This document shows positions 49,278 through 58,346 of a DNA stretch of 64,000 bases, in pieces. Numbering within the stretch: position 1 is the stretch's first letter; every line of letters starts with the position of its first letter. The DNA comes from Phyllobacteriaceae bacterium (lineage in GTDB: Bacteria > Pseudomonadota > Alphaproteobacteria > Rhizobiales > Rhizobiaceae): the NCBI GenBank assembly GCA_002708825.1, contig PAPF01000013.1, positions 215,350 to 279,349 of the forward strand, in the 5' to 3' direction. A program made the position numbers and the translations under genes. The notes under the pieces are model-generated. The model had not been told where the DNA came from. It searched no databases and was given only the letters and a program-made list of their open reading frames with translations.

Positions 49278-50660
49278 ATGCTGGAAATGTTCCCGCAATC
49301 CGTCGCGAAGCCGGTACCGGTCATCATGGCGTCCAATCCGCTTGCCGGTTTCTGGCCGCGTTCGACACCCGAACGCCCATGGTGTTTCCGGCGCTCCGGG
49401 CAAACCCAGTCTCCGGTCGAAAGGCTGGTGGAGCAGTTCCTCGAGGATCCGCGTTTCGGCGCGCCGGTTCTCGTCGTCGGCGAGCTTGCATTGCGGGCCG
49501 CGACCGAGCAGACGGCCAGTTGGCGCGATCGGGGCTTGCAGGTTCTCGTGGTGCCCTCGGACACGCGCAACGGAACCGCCGCGACACTTGCAATGCTTGA
49601 GATCGCCACGCGGCGCAACCGCTGCCTCGCGGTCTTCGTCCCGGCAAGCCTGCATCTGGAGGGTGGAGCCTCGCCCGCGGGAATTCTCGCGGAGAACGCC
49701 GCCTTGATGCCGCCGGACAAGTTGGCCATGATCTTCACGCGCCATGCCGGCGCCGCCGGCACCGGCCCGGCCTATGTCAGAGGCGCCCTGTTCGCCGGCC
49801 GCATGCATCATGTCCAGACGATCCTGACAGCCGACGACGCTGATGGCCGCGAGACCGCCTTGGCTGCCAACGACCTCCATGTCCCGACCGGTCCTGTTGT
49901 GTGCCACAGCCTTGCCTTGATCGATGCGCTCCGGCAGGCAGCGCCGATGCTTCTGAAATCCGCTGCAAATGCCTTGCAGCATGCCGACCGGAGCGGCCCC
50001 GTGATCCGTCCGCATCCGGGATTTCTCTCGCTCGTGGTCAGCCATGGCGTTACCGATCTGCTCGCCGGCCACCCGCATGACCTGATCCTCAATTCGGCCG
50101 GCGAACAGATGCGCACGCTGGGCGGCTGGGCCGACGTGGAGCCTGCCACGGACGACTCGCTGCCACCCATACGCATCGGCGTATCAGGCCTGCCGGTTCA
50201 TCGCGTCATCCAGGGGCCGGCGGGTATCTTCATCTGCGCGGAAGGGTTCGAGGCGGACGCGGCCCGGTTCTACCCCAGGCCCGGTTCGTGCGACATGCCG
50301 CGCTCTCCCGGCTCGGCGCTGCGGATTTGGGGCAACGAGCAACTGGTGGAAGAGGAATACGGCATCAGGATCCTGCGGCTGGAACTGTCGCCCGGCATGA
50401 CCCTGCCGCCGGAGTGCCACTTGCGGCGCACCGAAACCTGGTCGATCAGTTCAGGAAACGGCATCGCCACGATCGATCACAGGATCGAGGGCATGAGTGC
50501 GGGTGACCATGTGACCATACCGGCCGGTGCCATCCACACGTTGCGCAACACGGGGCCGGAACCGCTCATCGTCTACGAATGCCGGATCGGCGCCTATCTC
50601 GAGGACGACGACCGGATCCGGACAGCCAAGTTGCGGCCGGCCTCCACCACAATCGTCTGA
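49278..50660 (+). CDS. Degenerate mannose-1-phosphate guanylyltransferase/mannose-6-phosphate isomerase-like protein
   Basis: 460 residues laid out like ManC/AlgA. The N-terminal nucleotidyltransferase part keeps the outline (VIMASNPLAGFWPRSTPERPWCF), but the GG-x-GTRLWPLSR-x-x-x-PK signature is lost: no GGxGTR and no PK lysine. The C-terminal type II isomerase cupin is well kept: LSPGMTLPPECHLRRTETWSISSGNGIATID, GDHVTIPAGAIHTLRNTGPEPLIVYECRIGAYLEDDDRIR. It may be a regulator or sugar-binding protein rather than a GDP-mannose synthase. GGAG lies 8 bp before the ATG at 49278; an ATG nine codons upstream lies in the inverted repeat and is less likely. Mono-cistronic, after lpxXL. Confidence 0.72.
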   Translation: MLEMFPQSVAKPVPVIMASNPLAGFWPRSTPERPWCFRRSGQTQSPVERLVEQFLEDPRFGAPVLVVGELALRAATEQTASWRDRGLQVLVVPSDTRNGTAATLAMLEIATRRNRCLAVFVPASLHLEGGASPAGILAENAALMPPDKLAMIFTRHAGAAGTGPAYVRGALFAGRMHHVQTILTADDADGRETALAANDLHVPTGPVVCHSLALIDALRQAAPMLLKSAANALQHADRSGPVIRPHPGFLSLVVSHGVTDLLAGHPHDLILNSAGEQMRTLGGWADVEPATDDSLPPIRIGVSGLPVHRVIQGPAGIFICAEGFEADAARFYPRPGSCDMPRSPGSALRIWGNEQLVEEEYGIRILRLELSPGMTLPPECHLRRTETWSISSGNGIATIDHRIEGMSAGDHVTIPAGAIHTLRNTGPEPLIVYECRIGAYLEDDDRIRTAKLRPASTTIV

Positions 50661-50671
50661 GGGAGGGTCTC

Positions 50672-50707
50672 AAAACCCGCCCGGCCGGACTTGCCGGCCG
50701 GCCGGGC
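50672..50707 (-). terminator. Terminator of the L,D-transpeptidase gene (convergent gap)
   Basis: On the minus strand a stem of at least 10 bp (GCCCGGCCGG paired across a short loop) is followed by GGGTTTTGAG. It lies 17 bp beyond the transpeptidase stop and could also slow transcription from the ManC-like gene. Confidence 0.55.
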
Positions 50708-50723
50708 AAGCGAAATGCCGTGC

Positions 50724-51155
50724 TCAGTTGGTGATGACGATCCGGACGTTGCGGGGGCCCACTTCCCTGGCCATCGAATAGAGCAGCGCTGCGTTCTTCG
50801 GCGCCAGGCGCACGCAGCCATGCGATGCCGGCCGGCCGAGATTCTTCACCGCACCGGTGCCATGAATGGCATAGCCGCCACGAAAGAAGATCGAATGCGG
50901 CATTGGCGACATGTCGTATTTGCGGGAATACCACATCTTGTGCATGCGGGTCGGCCGGTAGGTGCCCCGCGGTGTGTAGTATCCCTTCCGTGCCGTGGAA
51001 ACCTTCCACCGCCCGACGACTCGGCCATGTTTCTTCACCGTCATCGTCTGTGCTGAAACATCGATATGCGCCACCAGGCTGGCTGCGAATGATGCCGCTG
51101 TTCCGCCCATGACCAGCATGATCGCCGCTGCAATTACCGCAGTGAATTTACGCAT
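50724..51155 (-). CDS. L,D-transpeptidase (YkuD domain)
   Basis: 143 residues. Signal peptide (VIAAAIMLVMGGTAASFA), then the YkuD fold: AHIDVSAQTMTVKKHGRVVGRWKVSTARKGYYTPRGTYRP and the active site HGTGAVKNLGRPASHGCVRL, with catalytic Cys in SHGCVR. It cross-links or anchors peptidoglycan in the periplasm. Small, single-domain member without LysM. The 203 bp to the next gene upstream is AT-rich with TTACATTACATTAC tandem units near 51191-51204, probably its promoter region. Mono-cistronic. Confidence 0.92.
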   Translation of the reverse strand: MRKFTAVIAAAIMLVMGGTAASFAASLVAHIDVSAQTMTVKKHGRVVGRWKVSTARKGYYTPRGTYRPTRMHKMWYSRKYDMSPMPHSIFFRGGYAIHGTGAVKNLGRPASHGCVRLAPKNAALLYSMAREVGPRNVRIVITN

Positions 51156-51358
51156 GGAAACTACCCTCTCACTTATGACGCCGTCACCTTACATTACATT
51201 ACTGCAATCGCGTGTGATATTCACTACACGTCGGCGTGACTTGCTTTCATGGTTACCGGGCTGCCGCTGCCCGCGCATGGAAGGGATGGCGAGCGATCGC
51301 GCATGGAGGCGGTTCAACCCTGCTTGCCAAACCGGCAAACCCGCGCTCATATCGCGCC

Positions 51359-52657
51359 ATGACAGAGACGCTGAAAACCAGGCTTGCAGCCGAAGTCGGG
51401 AAGCGCCGCGACGAACTTGTCGCGCTGACCCGCGACCTCATCCGCTTTCCCACCGTCAACCCGCCGGGCGAGGCCTACAGGCCATGTGCCGAGTTCGTCG
51501 GCGCCCAGATGACCGCGCGCGGCTTTGCCGTCGAATATGTCCGTGGCGAGGGGACCCCGGGCGACACCGACAGGTATCCGCGGGTCAATGTCGTCGCGCG
51601 CCGCGAGGGCGGGCGCCCCGGTCCGGTCGTGCACTTCAACTCGCACATCGATGTGGTCGAGGCTGGCCATGGCTGGACCGTCGACCCGTTCGAGGGCGTG
51701 GTAAAGGATGGCCGCGTCTACGGGCGGGGCGCCTGCGACATGAAGGGCGGCCTGGCCGCTTCGATCATCGCCGTGGATGCCTTCCTGGCGCTTTTTCCGG
51801 AGTACCCCGGCGCGATCGAGATTTCAGGGACGGTGGACGAGGAATCCGGCGGCTTCGGCGGCGTCGCATACCTGGCGCAAAAGGGCTATTTCTCGCGCCC
51901 CCGCGTCGATCACGTCATCATTCCCGAACCGCTCAACAAGGACCGGATCTGCCTCGGCCACCGTGGCGTCTGGTGGGCCGAGATCGAGACCAAGGGCGAG
52001 ATCGCCCACGGCTCCATGCCCTTCCTGGGCGATTGTGCTGTGCGCCACATGGGCGCGGTGCTTTCCGCGTTCGAGGACGACCTGTTCCCGGCGCTCGACC
52101 GCAAGCAGACCCGGATGCCCGTCGTGCCCGAAGGGGCGCGCCGCTCGACCATGAACATCAACGCCATTCACGGCGGCCAGACCGACGATTATTCCGGCCT
52201 GCCCTCTCCCAATGTTCCGGACAGTTGCCGCCTGACCATCGACCGGCGCTTCCTGCTGGAAGAGGACATCGCCGAGGTGAAGCAGGAGATTGTCGCGATA
52301 CTGGAACGCCTGAAACGCGAGCGGCCGAAATTCGATTTCTCCATCCGCGACATCATGGAGGTGATGCCGCTGATGACCGAGAAGGACGCCCCGGTCGTGC
52401 AGGCCGTGACGCAGGCCGTGCGCGAGGTCTTCGGCAAGGATCCCGACTACGTCATCTCGCCGGGTACCTACGACCAGAAGCACATGGCCCGCATCGGCCA
52501 CCTGCACGATGCCATTGCCTACGGTCCGGGCATCCTGGACCTGGCGCACAAGCCCGACGAATGGGTCGGCATCGACGACATGGCCGAATCGGCCACCGTC
52601 ATGGCGCTCGGCCTGGCGCGCCTGCTCTTTCAGGCCAGCCCGCCCGAAACGCCCTGA
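51359..52657 (+). CDS. M20-family deacylase/peptidase (ArgE/DapE-like)
   Basis: 432 residues. Metal site pieces in order: VVHFNSHIDVVEAGHGW (His, then Asp), YGRGACDMKGGLAASI (bridging Asp), SGTVDEESGGFGG (catalytic Glu-Glu), IPEPLNKDRICLGHRGVWW, and late SPGTYDQKHMARIGH. The dimerisation domain includes GEIAHGSMPFLGDCAVRHMG. Such enzymes cleave N-acyl amino acids or dipeptides. The gene precedes a dipeptide-type ABC transporter in the same direction, so it may act on the imported substrate. The 105 bp to the transporter suggests a separate or processed transcript. Confidence 0.88.
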   Translation: MTETLKTRLAAEVGKRRDELVALTRDLIRFPTVNPPGEAYRPCAEFVGAQMTARGFAVEYVRGEGTPGDTDRYPRVNVVARREGGRPGPVVHFNSHIDVVEAGHGWTVDPFEGVVKDGRVYGRGACDMKGGLAASIIAVDAFLALFPEYPGAIEISGTVDEESGGFGGVAYLAQKGYFSRPRVDHVIIPEPLNKDRICLGHRGVWWAEIETKGEIAHGSMPFLGDCAVRHMGAVLSAFEDDLFPALDRKQTRMPVVPEGARRSTMNINAIHGGQTDDYSGLPSPNVPDSCRLTIDRRFLLEEDIAEVKQEIVAILERLKRERPKFDFSIRDIMEVMPLMTEKDAPVVQAVTQAVREVFGKDPDYVISPGTYDQKHMARIGHLHDAIAYGPGILDLAHKPDEWVGIDDMAESATVMALGLARLLFQASPPETP

Positions 52658-52761
52658 CAGCGGCAAATCCTGCTGACAAGCCGCGATATTGCTGATTTAC
52701 TCCGCCGCAAGGCCGGTCAGCCGGCCGCGAAAAACAGATGGGGAAACAGGTGAGGTCTTCG

Positions 52762-54246
52762 ATGAGAAACGTGAAATCAGTCCTGGCGGCCGGCTTGCTC
52801 GTGCTTGCCAGCGGTGTGTCCGCCTTCGCCGCGCGCAGCGATCTCGTGCTGGGAATCGTCCTGGAGCCGCCGCATCTCGATCCGACCGGGTCGGCTGCCG
52901 CCGCTGTCGATGAAGTGGTTTATGCCAATGTCTTCGAGGGTCTGACCCGCATCGGGCCGGACGGTCAGGTCATGCCGGCCCTTGCCGAAAGCTGGGATAT
53001 TTCCGGGGACGGCAAGACCTACACCTTCAAGCTTCGCACGGGCGTGAAATTCCACGACGGCACGGATTTCAACGCCGAGGACGTCAAGTTCTCGCTCGAC
53101 CGCGCCCGCGCGGAAGATTCCACCAATGCGCAAAAGGGCCTGTTCTCTGCCATCGACACCGTCGAGGCGGTCGACCCGGCCACCGTCAAGGTGACCCTCA
53201 AGCAGCCGCAGGGCGCCTTCCTCTACAACATGGGCTGGGGCGACGCCGTGATCGTGGCGCCGGAATCGGCGGAGACGAACAAGGAAAACCCGGTCGGCAC
53301 CGGACCGTTCAGGTTCCAGAACTGGGCCAAGGGCTCCTCCATCACCATCGTGAAGAACCCGGATTACTGGGGCGAGCCGGTTGCGCTCGAAAAGGCCGAG
53401 TTCCGCATCGTGCCGGATGCCGCCGCCGCCGTCCCGGCTCTCCTGTCGGGCGACGTCCAGGCCTTCCCGCAGTTCCCGGCAGGCGACGCCCTGCCCCAGG
53501 TCGAGGCCGATCCGCGCTTTGCCGTCGTCATCGGCGCCACGGAGGGCGAGACGATCCTCTCCACCAACAACAAGAAGCCGCCCTTCGACAACATCAAGGT
53601 CCGCCAGGCCATCGCCCATGCGCTCGACCGGCAGGCGATCATTGCGGGCGCCTCCGCCGGGGGCAACGGCGTGCCGATCGGCACCCATTTCTCGCCCGCC
53701 AACAAGGATTACGTCGATCTGACCGGCATGTATCCCCACGACATCGCCAAGGCGAAGGAACTGCTCAAGGAAGCCGGCCTTGAAAACGGCTTCAAGGCAA
53801 CGATCAAGCTGCCGCCGCCGCCCTATGCCCGCGATGGCGGTCAGATCATCGCGTCGCAGCTCAAGGAAGTCGGCATCGAGCTGGAAATCATTCCGGTGGA
53901 ATGGGCGCAGTGGCTGGAGCAGGTCTTCAAGGGCAAGGACTACGACCTGACAATCGTGTCGCATACCGAGCCCAACGACATCGGCATCTATGCCCGTGAC
54001 GATTATTACTTCAACTACGACAATCCGGAATTCAGGAAGGTCATGGCCGAGCTGGATGTGACCGCCGACCCGGCAAAGCGTTCCGAACTGCTCAAGACCG
54101 CGCAGACCATCCTCGCGGAGGATGCCGTCAACGGCTTCCTGTTCGAACTGCCCAAGATCGGTGTCTGGGACGCCAAGGTCGAGGGCCTGTGGGAGAATTC
54201 GCCCATCCAGGCCAATGACCTGACCAAGGTCAAGTGGGTGGACTGA
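52762..54246 (+). CDS. ABC transporter substrate-binding protein, peptide/opine type (family 5)
   Basis: 494 residues. Signal peptide (VKSVLAAGLLVLASGVSAFA), then SBP_bac_5 features: LDPTGSAAAAVDEVVYANVFEGLTRIGPDG, PALAESWDISGDGKTYTFKLRTGVKFHDG, GTGPFRFQNWAKGSSITIVKNPDYWG, and VRQAIAHALDRQAIIAGA. It binds di- or oligopeptides or related compounds in the periplasm. GGTGAGG lies about 6-7 bp before the ATG at 52762; an earlier ATG at 52738 has no good site. A strong stem-loop follows before the permease genes. Confidence 0.92.
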   Translation: MRNVKSVLAAGLLVLASGVSAFAARSDLVLGIVLEPPHLDPTGSAAAAVDEVVYANVFEGLTRIGPDGQVMPALAESWDISGDGKTYTFKLRTGVKFHDGTDFNAEDVKFSLDRARAEDSTNAQKGLFSAIDTVEAVDPATVKVTLKQPQGAFLYNMGWGDAVIVAPESAETNKENPVGTGPFRFQNWAKGSSITIVKNPDYWGEPVALEKAEFRIVPDAAAAVPALLSGDVQAFPQFPAGDALPQVEADPRFAVVIGATEGETILSTNNKKPPFDNIKVRQAIAHALDRQAIIAGASAGGNGVPIGTHFSPANKDYVDLTGMYPHDIAKAKELLKEAGLENGFKATIKLPPPPYARDGGQIIASQLKEVGIELEIIPVEWAQWLEQVFKGKDYDLTIVSHTEPNDIGIYARDDYYFNYDNPEFRKVMAELDVTADPAKRSELLKTAQTILAEDAVNGFLFELPKIGVWDAKVEGLWENSPIQANDLTKVKWVD

Positions 54247-54261
54247 TCGCCCCTGAATTGG

Positions 54262-54289
54262 CGGCCGCCGCGCCTGCGGCGGCCGTTTT
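54262..54289 (+). terminator. Intra-operon stem-loop with T-run after the binding-protein gene
   Basis: CGGCCGCCGC-gcct-GCGGCGGCCG is a perfect 10 bp GC stem followed by TTTTC. It lies between the binding-protein gene and the permease genes of one transporter. It probably attenuates transcription or protects the upstream mRNA so that the binding protein is made in excess. Confidence 0.75.
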
Positions 54290-54334
54290 CCCGCCTGCCA
54301 CGTCCAGCCTGCCCACGGGCAAGGGTAAGGGCCA

Positions 54335-55282
54335 TTGACCGCCTATCTGCTCAAACGCCTCCTAATAGGCATTCTCACGCTGCTGTTCGCCTCCGTGGTC
54401 GTCTTCGCCGTTCTCGAGGTCGTGCCCGGTGATCCCGCGCGCCTCATGCTCGGCATGAATGCCACTGAGGATGCGGTGCAGGCCCTGCGCGAGCAGATGG
54501 GGCTGAACCAGCCGCTGCTGACGCGCTACGTCACCTGGCTTGCCGACTTCGCCAGCGGCGATTTCGGCCGTTCGCTCACCTATTCGGTGCCGGTCATCGA
54601 CCTCGTTGCCGAGCGCCTCGTGGTTTCGCTTCCCCTGGCGATCATGGCCCTGGCGCTTTCCACAGCCATCGCCATCCCCGCCGGCCTGTTCGCCGCCGCG
54701 CGGCGCGGCCGCGCCGCCGACACGGCCACCATGGGCCTGGCGCAGGTGGGTGTGGCCATCCCCAATTTCTGGCTTGCCCTGCTGCTGGTCTATGTCTTCG
54801 CCGTCTGGCTGCGCCTCGTGCCTGCCGGCGGTTTCCCCGGCTGGGGCAACGGTGTCTGGCCCGGCATAAAGGCGCTGCTGCTGCCGGCCATCGCGCTCGC
54901 CCTGCCGCAGGCGGCAATCCTCGCCCGCGTCACGCGCTCGGCCCTGATCGAGGTGCTCGGCGAGGACTACATCCGCACCGCACGCGCCAAGGGCCTGCCC
55001 CGCTCGCGCGTGCTGTGGCGCCACGCGCTGCGCAACGCGCTCATTCCGGTCCTCACCATCATGGGCCTGCAATTCGCCTTCCTTCTGGCCGGCACGATCA
55101 TCATCGAGAACGTGTTCTACCTGCCGGGCCTCGGCCGCCTCCTTTTCCAGGCCATCACGCAGCGTGATCTCATCGTCGTGGAAAGCGTCATCATGCTGCT
55201 GGTCGCCTCCGTCATCCTCGTCAACCTGCTGGTCGACCTCTCCTATGCCGCCGTCGATCCGCGCCTGAGGTCCCGGTCATGA
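54335..55282 (+). CDS. Peptide-type ABC transporter permease (DppB-like)
   Basis: 315 residues with six membrane segments: TAYLLKRLLIGILTLLFASVVVFAVLEVVPGDPARLMLG at the start, the coupling EAA-type loop in TRSALIEVLGEDYIRTARAKGLPRSRVLWRHALRNALIPVLT, and ETIFYLPGLGRLLF-like NVFYLPGLGRLLFQAI near the end. Forms the inner-membrane channel with the next gene's product. TTG start at 54335 with AAGGGTAAGGG before it. Overlaps the second permease gene by 4 bp (ATGA). Confidence 0.93.
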   Translation: MTAYLLKRLLIGILTLLFASVVVFAVLEVVPGDPARLMLGMNATEDAVQALREQMGLNQPLLTRYVTWLADFASGDFGRSLTYSVPVIDLVAERLVVSLPLAIMALALSTAIAIPAGLFAAARRGRAADTATMGLAQVGVAIPNFWLALLLVYVFAVWLRLVPAGGFPGWGNGVWPGIKALLLPAIALALPQAAILARVTRSALIEVLGEDYIRTARAKGLPRSRVLWRHALRNALIPVLTIMGLQFAFLLAGTIIIENVFYLPGLGRLLFQAITQRDLIVVESVIMLLVASVILVNLLVDLSYAAVDPRLRSRS

Positions 55283-56148
55283 GCGCGGTATCGACCGGTG
55301 AGACCGAAAGCTGGCGCGCCTTCGCCGCGAAGGCGCTCGCCAACCGCTCCTTCCTGCTTGGCCTTGTCATCACCGCGCTGATCGCCCTGATGGCGGCGGT
55401 GTCGTTTCTCTGGACGCCCTATGACGTGACCGACCTGCCGGTGACGAACCGCATGGCGCCGCCCGGAGACGGGCACCTGTTCGGCACCGACCATTTCGGC
55501 CGCGACATCTTCTCCATGATCATGGTCGGCAGCCGCAATTCCATTGCCGTCGCCTTCGTCGCTGTCGCCATCGGCATGGGGATCGGCGTGCCGCTCGGCT
55601 GCTGGGCGGCGGCACGGCGCGGCTGGGTGGACGAGGCGCTGATGCGCTTCAACGACGTGGTCTTCGCCTTTCCCGCCCTGCTCTCGGCGGTCATGATCAC
55701 CGCCATCTTCGGCCCCGGCGCCATCAATGCCATCGTCGCCATCGGAATCTTCAACATCCCCGTCTTCGCCCGCGTTGCCCGCGCAGGCGCGCTGTCCATC
55801 TGGCCGCGCGAATACATCCTGGCGGCGCGCGCCTCCGGCAAGAACGCCACCCAGATCACTATCGAGCATATCCTGCCAAACATCGCCTCCATCCTGCTCG
55901 TACAGGGCACGATCCAGTTCGCGCTCGGCATTCTCGCCGAAGCCGGCCTGTCCTATGTCGGCTTCGGCGCCCAACCGCCCATGCCAAGCTGGGGACGCAT
56001 GCTCTTCGAGGCGCAGACGCGCATGATCGTGGCGCCGCACATGGCGATCTTTCCGGGCCTTGCCATCGTCATCACCGTGCTGGGCCTCAACCTGCTGGGC
56101 GACGGCCTGCGCGACCTGCTCGACCCGAAAACGCGGCGGGAGCGCTGA
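55279..56148 (+). CDS. Peptide-type ABC transporter permease (DppC-like)
   Basis: 289 residues, about six membrane segments. HLFGTDHFGRDIFSMIMVGSRNSIAVAFVAVAIGMGIGVPLGCWAA, the EAA loop in RAGALSIWPREYILAARASGKNATQITIEHILPNIASILLVQ, and GLSYVGFGAQPPMPSWGRMLFEAQ are typical of DppC/OppC. Pairs with the upstream permease; the ATP-binding gene follows after 5 bp. Confidence 0.93.
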   Translation: MSAVSTGETESWRAFAAKALANRSFLLGLVITALIALMAAVSFLWTPYDVTDLPVTNRMAPPGDGHLFGTDHFGRDIFSMIMVGSRNSIAVAFVAVAIGMGIGVPLGCWAAARRGWVDEALMRFNDVVFAFPALLSAVMITAIFGPGAINAIVAIGIFNIPVFARVARAGALSIWPREYILAARASGKNATQITIEHILPNIASILLVQGTIQFALGILAEAGLSYVGFGAQPPMPSWGRMLFEAQTRMIVAPHMAIFPGLAIVITVLGLNLLGDGLRDLLDPKTRRER

Positions 56149-56153
56149 ACGCC

Positions 56154-57797
56154 ATGGCCGGCAGCCTCCTGCACATCGAGAACCTGTCGCTTTCCATTGG
56201 CGAAACACCGATTCTCTCCCATGTCGACATGCGCATCGGCGAGGGCGAGGTGCTGGGACTGGTCGGCGAATCGGGCTCCGGCAAGTCCATGACGGCCCTT
56301 GCCATCATGCGCCTCCTGCCGCACGCCGCTGCGGCAACCGGGCGCATTCTCTTCGACGGCCGGGACCTGCTGACGCAAACCGAGGACCGGATGTGCGCAT
56401 TGCGCGGCGATGACATCGGCATGGTATTCCAGGAGCCGATGACCGCGCTCAACCCGGTCAAGACCATCGGCGAACAGGTGGCCGAGGGCATTCGCTGGCA
56501 CACGCGCTGCTCACGCGCCGAGGCCGAGGAGCGCACGCGCGCCATGCTCGACCGCGTCGGCCTGCCGCAGGCGAAGTTTCCGCCGTCGCGTTTTCCCCAT
56601 GAACTGTCCGGCGGGCAGCGCCAGCGCGTCGTCATCGCCATCGCCTGCGCGCTGAAGCCCCGCCTGCTGATTGCCGACGAACCGACCACGGCGCTCGACG
56701 TGGTGCTCCAGGCGCAGATCCTCGACCTGTTGCGTGACCTGGTGACCGAGAACAGGATGGGCCTGCTGCTGATCAGCCACGATCTCGCCGTCGTCGCCGA
56801 CATGGCCGACCGCATCACGGTGATGCGCCATGGCCAGGTGATGGAGCAGGGCGAGACCGCCACAACGCTGCAACGCCAGGCCCATCCCTATACAAGGCAA
56901 CTGGCCGAAGCCTCCATGCATGTTCCCGCGGTCCGGGCCGCCGCCCTTCCCCGCGCCCCTGAGACCGGCCGTACCTCCCATCGGCTGCTGGCCGTGGAGA
57001 ACGTGAAGAAGGACTATCCCGGCCGGCGGACATCGCTGTTTCGCAAGGCCGAACCGTTCCGTGCCGTCGATGACGTGTCGTTCTCCATGGAGCCAGGCCA
57101 CTCGGTGGCGCTGGTGGGGCGGTCCGGTTGCGGCAAGTCAACGCTTGCGCGCATGATCCTGGCACTCGATCATCCGACAGGCGGCGCCATCCGCCTTGCC
57201 GGCCAGGACCTGTCGCATCTGGAAGGCGAGGCCCTGCGGCCTTTCCGCCGACGCATGCAGGTGGTCTTCCAGGATCCCTATGGCTCATTCAATCCCCGGC
57301 ACAAGGTGGAACGCCTCGTCGCCGAACCGCTGCATCTCATGGACCGCCAGCCATCGCGCAGCGAGCGGCGCGAACGCGTGGCCGAGGCGCTCGCCGAGGT
57401 GCACATGCCGGCCGACAGCATGGACCGCTATCCGCACGAATTCTCCGGCGGCCAGCGCCAGCGCATCTCCATCGCCCGTGCCCTCATCACCCGGCCGGAC
57501 CTGATCGTCGCCGATGAGCCCGTTTCGGCGCTGGACGTGTCCATCCGCGCCCAGATCCTCGACCTGTTCGCCGAACTGAATGACAAGCTGAAACTGGCCT
57601 ACCTGTTCATCACCCATGACCTGACGGTTGCCCGCGCCATCACCGACGAGGTCATGGTCATGCATGACGGCCGGATCGTGGAGCGCGGCCGCACCGCCGA
57701 TGTCCTGTCGAACCCGGTGCATGAGGCCACGCGCGCGCTGGTCGATGCAGCGCCGGACCTGGAACGGGCAATTGCGCGCAGGCTTGAACGGGCCTGA
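56154..57797 (+). CDS. Fused dipeptide-type ABC transporter ATPases (DppD-DppF in one chain)
   Basis: 547 residues with two complete ATPase domains. First: GESGSGKSMTALAIM, LSGGQRQRVVIAIA, LLIADEPTTALDVV, LLISHDL. Second: GRSGCGKSTLARMIL, FSGGQRQRISIARA, LIVADEPVSALDVS, LFITHDL. The boundary is near residue 270. One chain replaces the separate D and F subunits and energises the two permeases. It completes the operon, and its stop is 2 bp from the convergent TerB-like gene. Confidence 0.94.
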   Translation: MAGSLLHIENLSLSIGETPILSHVDMRIGEGEVLGLVGESGSGKSMTALAIMRLLPHAAAATGRILFDGRDLLTQTEDRMCALRGDDIGMVFQEPMTALNPVKTIGEQVAEGIRWHTRCSRAEAEERTRAMLDRVGLPQAKFPPSRFPHELSGGQRQRVVIAIACALKPRLLIADEPTTALDVVLQAQILDLLRDLVTENRMGLLLISHDLAVVADMADRITVMRHGQVMEQGETATTLQRQAHPYTRQLAEASMHVPAVRAAALPRAPETGRTSHRLLAVENVKKDYPGRRTSLFRKAEPFRAVDDVSFSMEPGHSVALVGRSGCGKSTLARMILALDHPTGGAIRLAGQDLSHLEGEALRPFRRRMQVVFQDPYGSFNPRHKVERLVAEPLHLMDRQPSRSERRERVAEALAEVHMPADSMDRYPHEFSGGQRQRISIARALITRPDLIVADEPVSALDVSIRAQILDLFAELNDKLKLAYLFITHDLTVARAITDEVMVMHDGRIVERGRTADVLSNPVHEATRALVDAAPDLERAIARRLERA

Positions 57798-57799
57798 CC

Positions 57800-58216
57800 T
57801 CAGGTGGCGCCGGGCGTCTCGTTGAGCTTTTCGATGGTCCGGCGGATCACGCCGGCCTCCCGTTCGTCGAGGTCGTGATCGGATCGCGCGATGGCTTCCA
57901 TGTGCTCCACCAGCGCCTTCTTGCGCTCGTAGGACATGGACTGGAACACTTCCGCCGCCTGCCGGCCGGTGGTCTCGTAGCCGTATTCGTGAAGGTAGCG
58001 CACCACGTCGGGGAAACTCTCCGGCCCGATGCCGAATGCCTCCTCGGCAATGCGCTTGAGCATGTCCATCTCGACCTCTTCCACCTTGCCGTCAGCCAGG
58101 ACGACACGGAACAGGAGAAGCAGTTCGGCCGTGATCGTCGGGTCGTGCGCCACCTTGCGGACCGCAGGGTCGCCTTCGAAAAACGTCACCAGTCTGTCAA
58201 TGATGCTCGGTGCCAT
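57800..58216 (-). CDS. TerB-like (tellurite resistance B domain) protein
   Basis: 138 residues, all-helical, cytoplasmic. ITAELLLLFRVVLADGKVEEVEMDMLKRIAEEAFGI and HMEAIARSDHDLDEREAGVIRRTIEKL are two copies of the acidic ADGxxxxxE-type TerB helix pair, which can bind metal. Function in most bacteria is unknown; linkage to tellurite resistance is only by name. Divergent from a TSUP permease with 130 bp between, in which I see no distinct element. Confidence 0.82.
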   Translation of the reverse strand: MAPSIIDRLVTFFEGDPAVRKVAHDPTITAELLLLFRVVLADGKVEEVEMDMLKRIAEEAFGIGPESFPDVVRYLHEYGYETTGRQAAEVFQSMSYERKKALVEHMEAIARSDHDLDEREAGVIRRTIEKLNETPGAT

Positions 58217-58346
58217 GGCAGGCCTTCCCCCTCCAAAGGGCTTGATCGTCAACCTGGCACCGATGGTAGCCGCTGATTTCGCTTGCGCAAGATCGTTCGC
58301 CATGCTGCAAACCGGCGCGCCCGCGCATCGCGGCCTGGAAGTCCCC

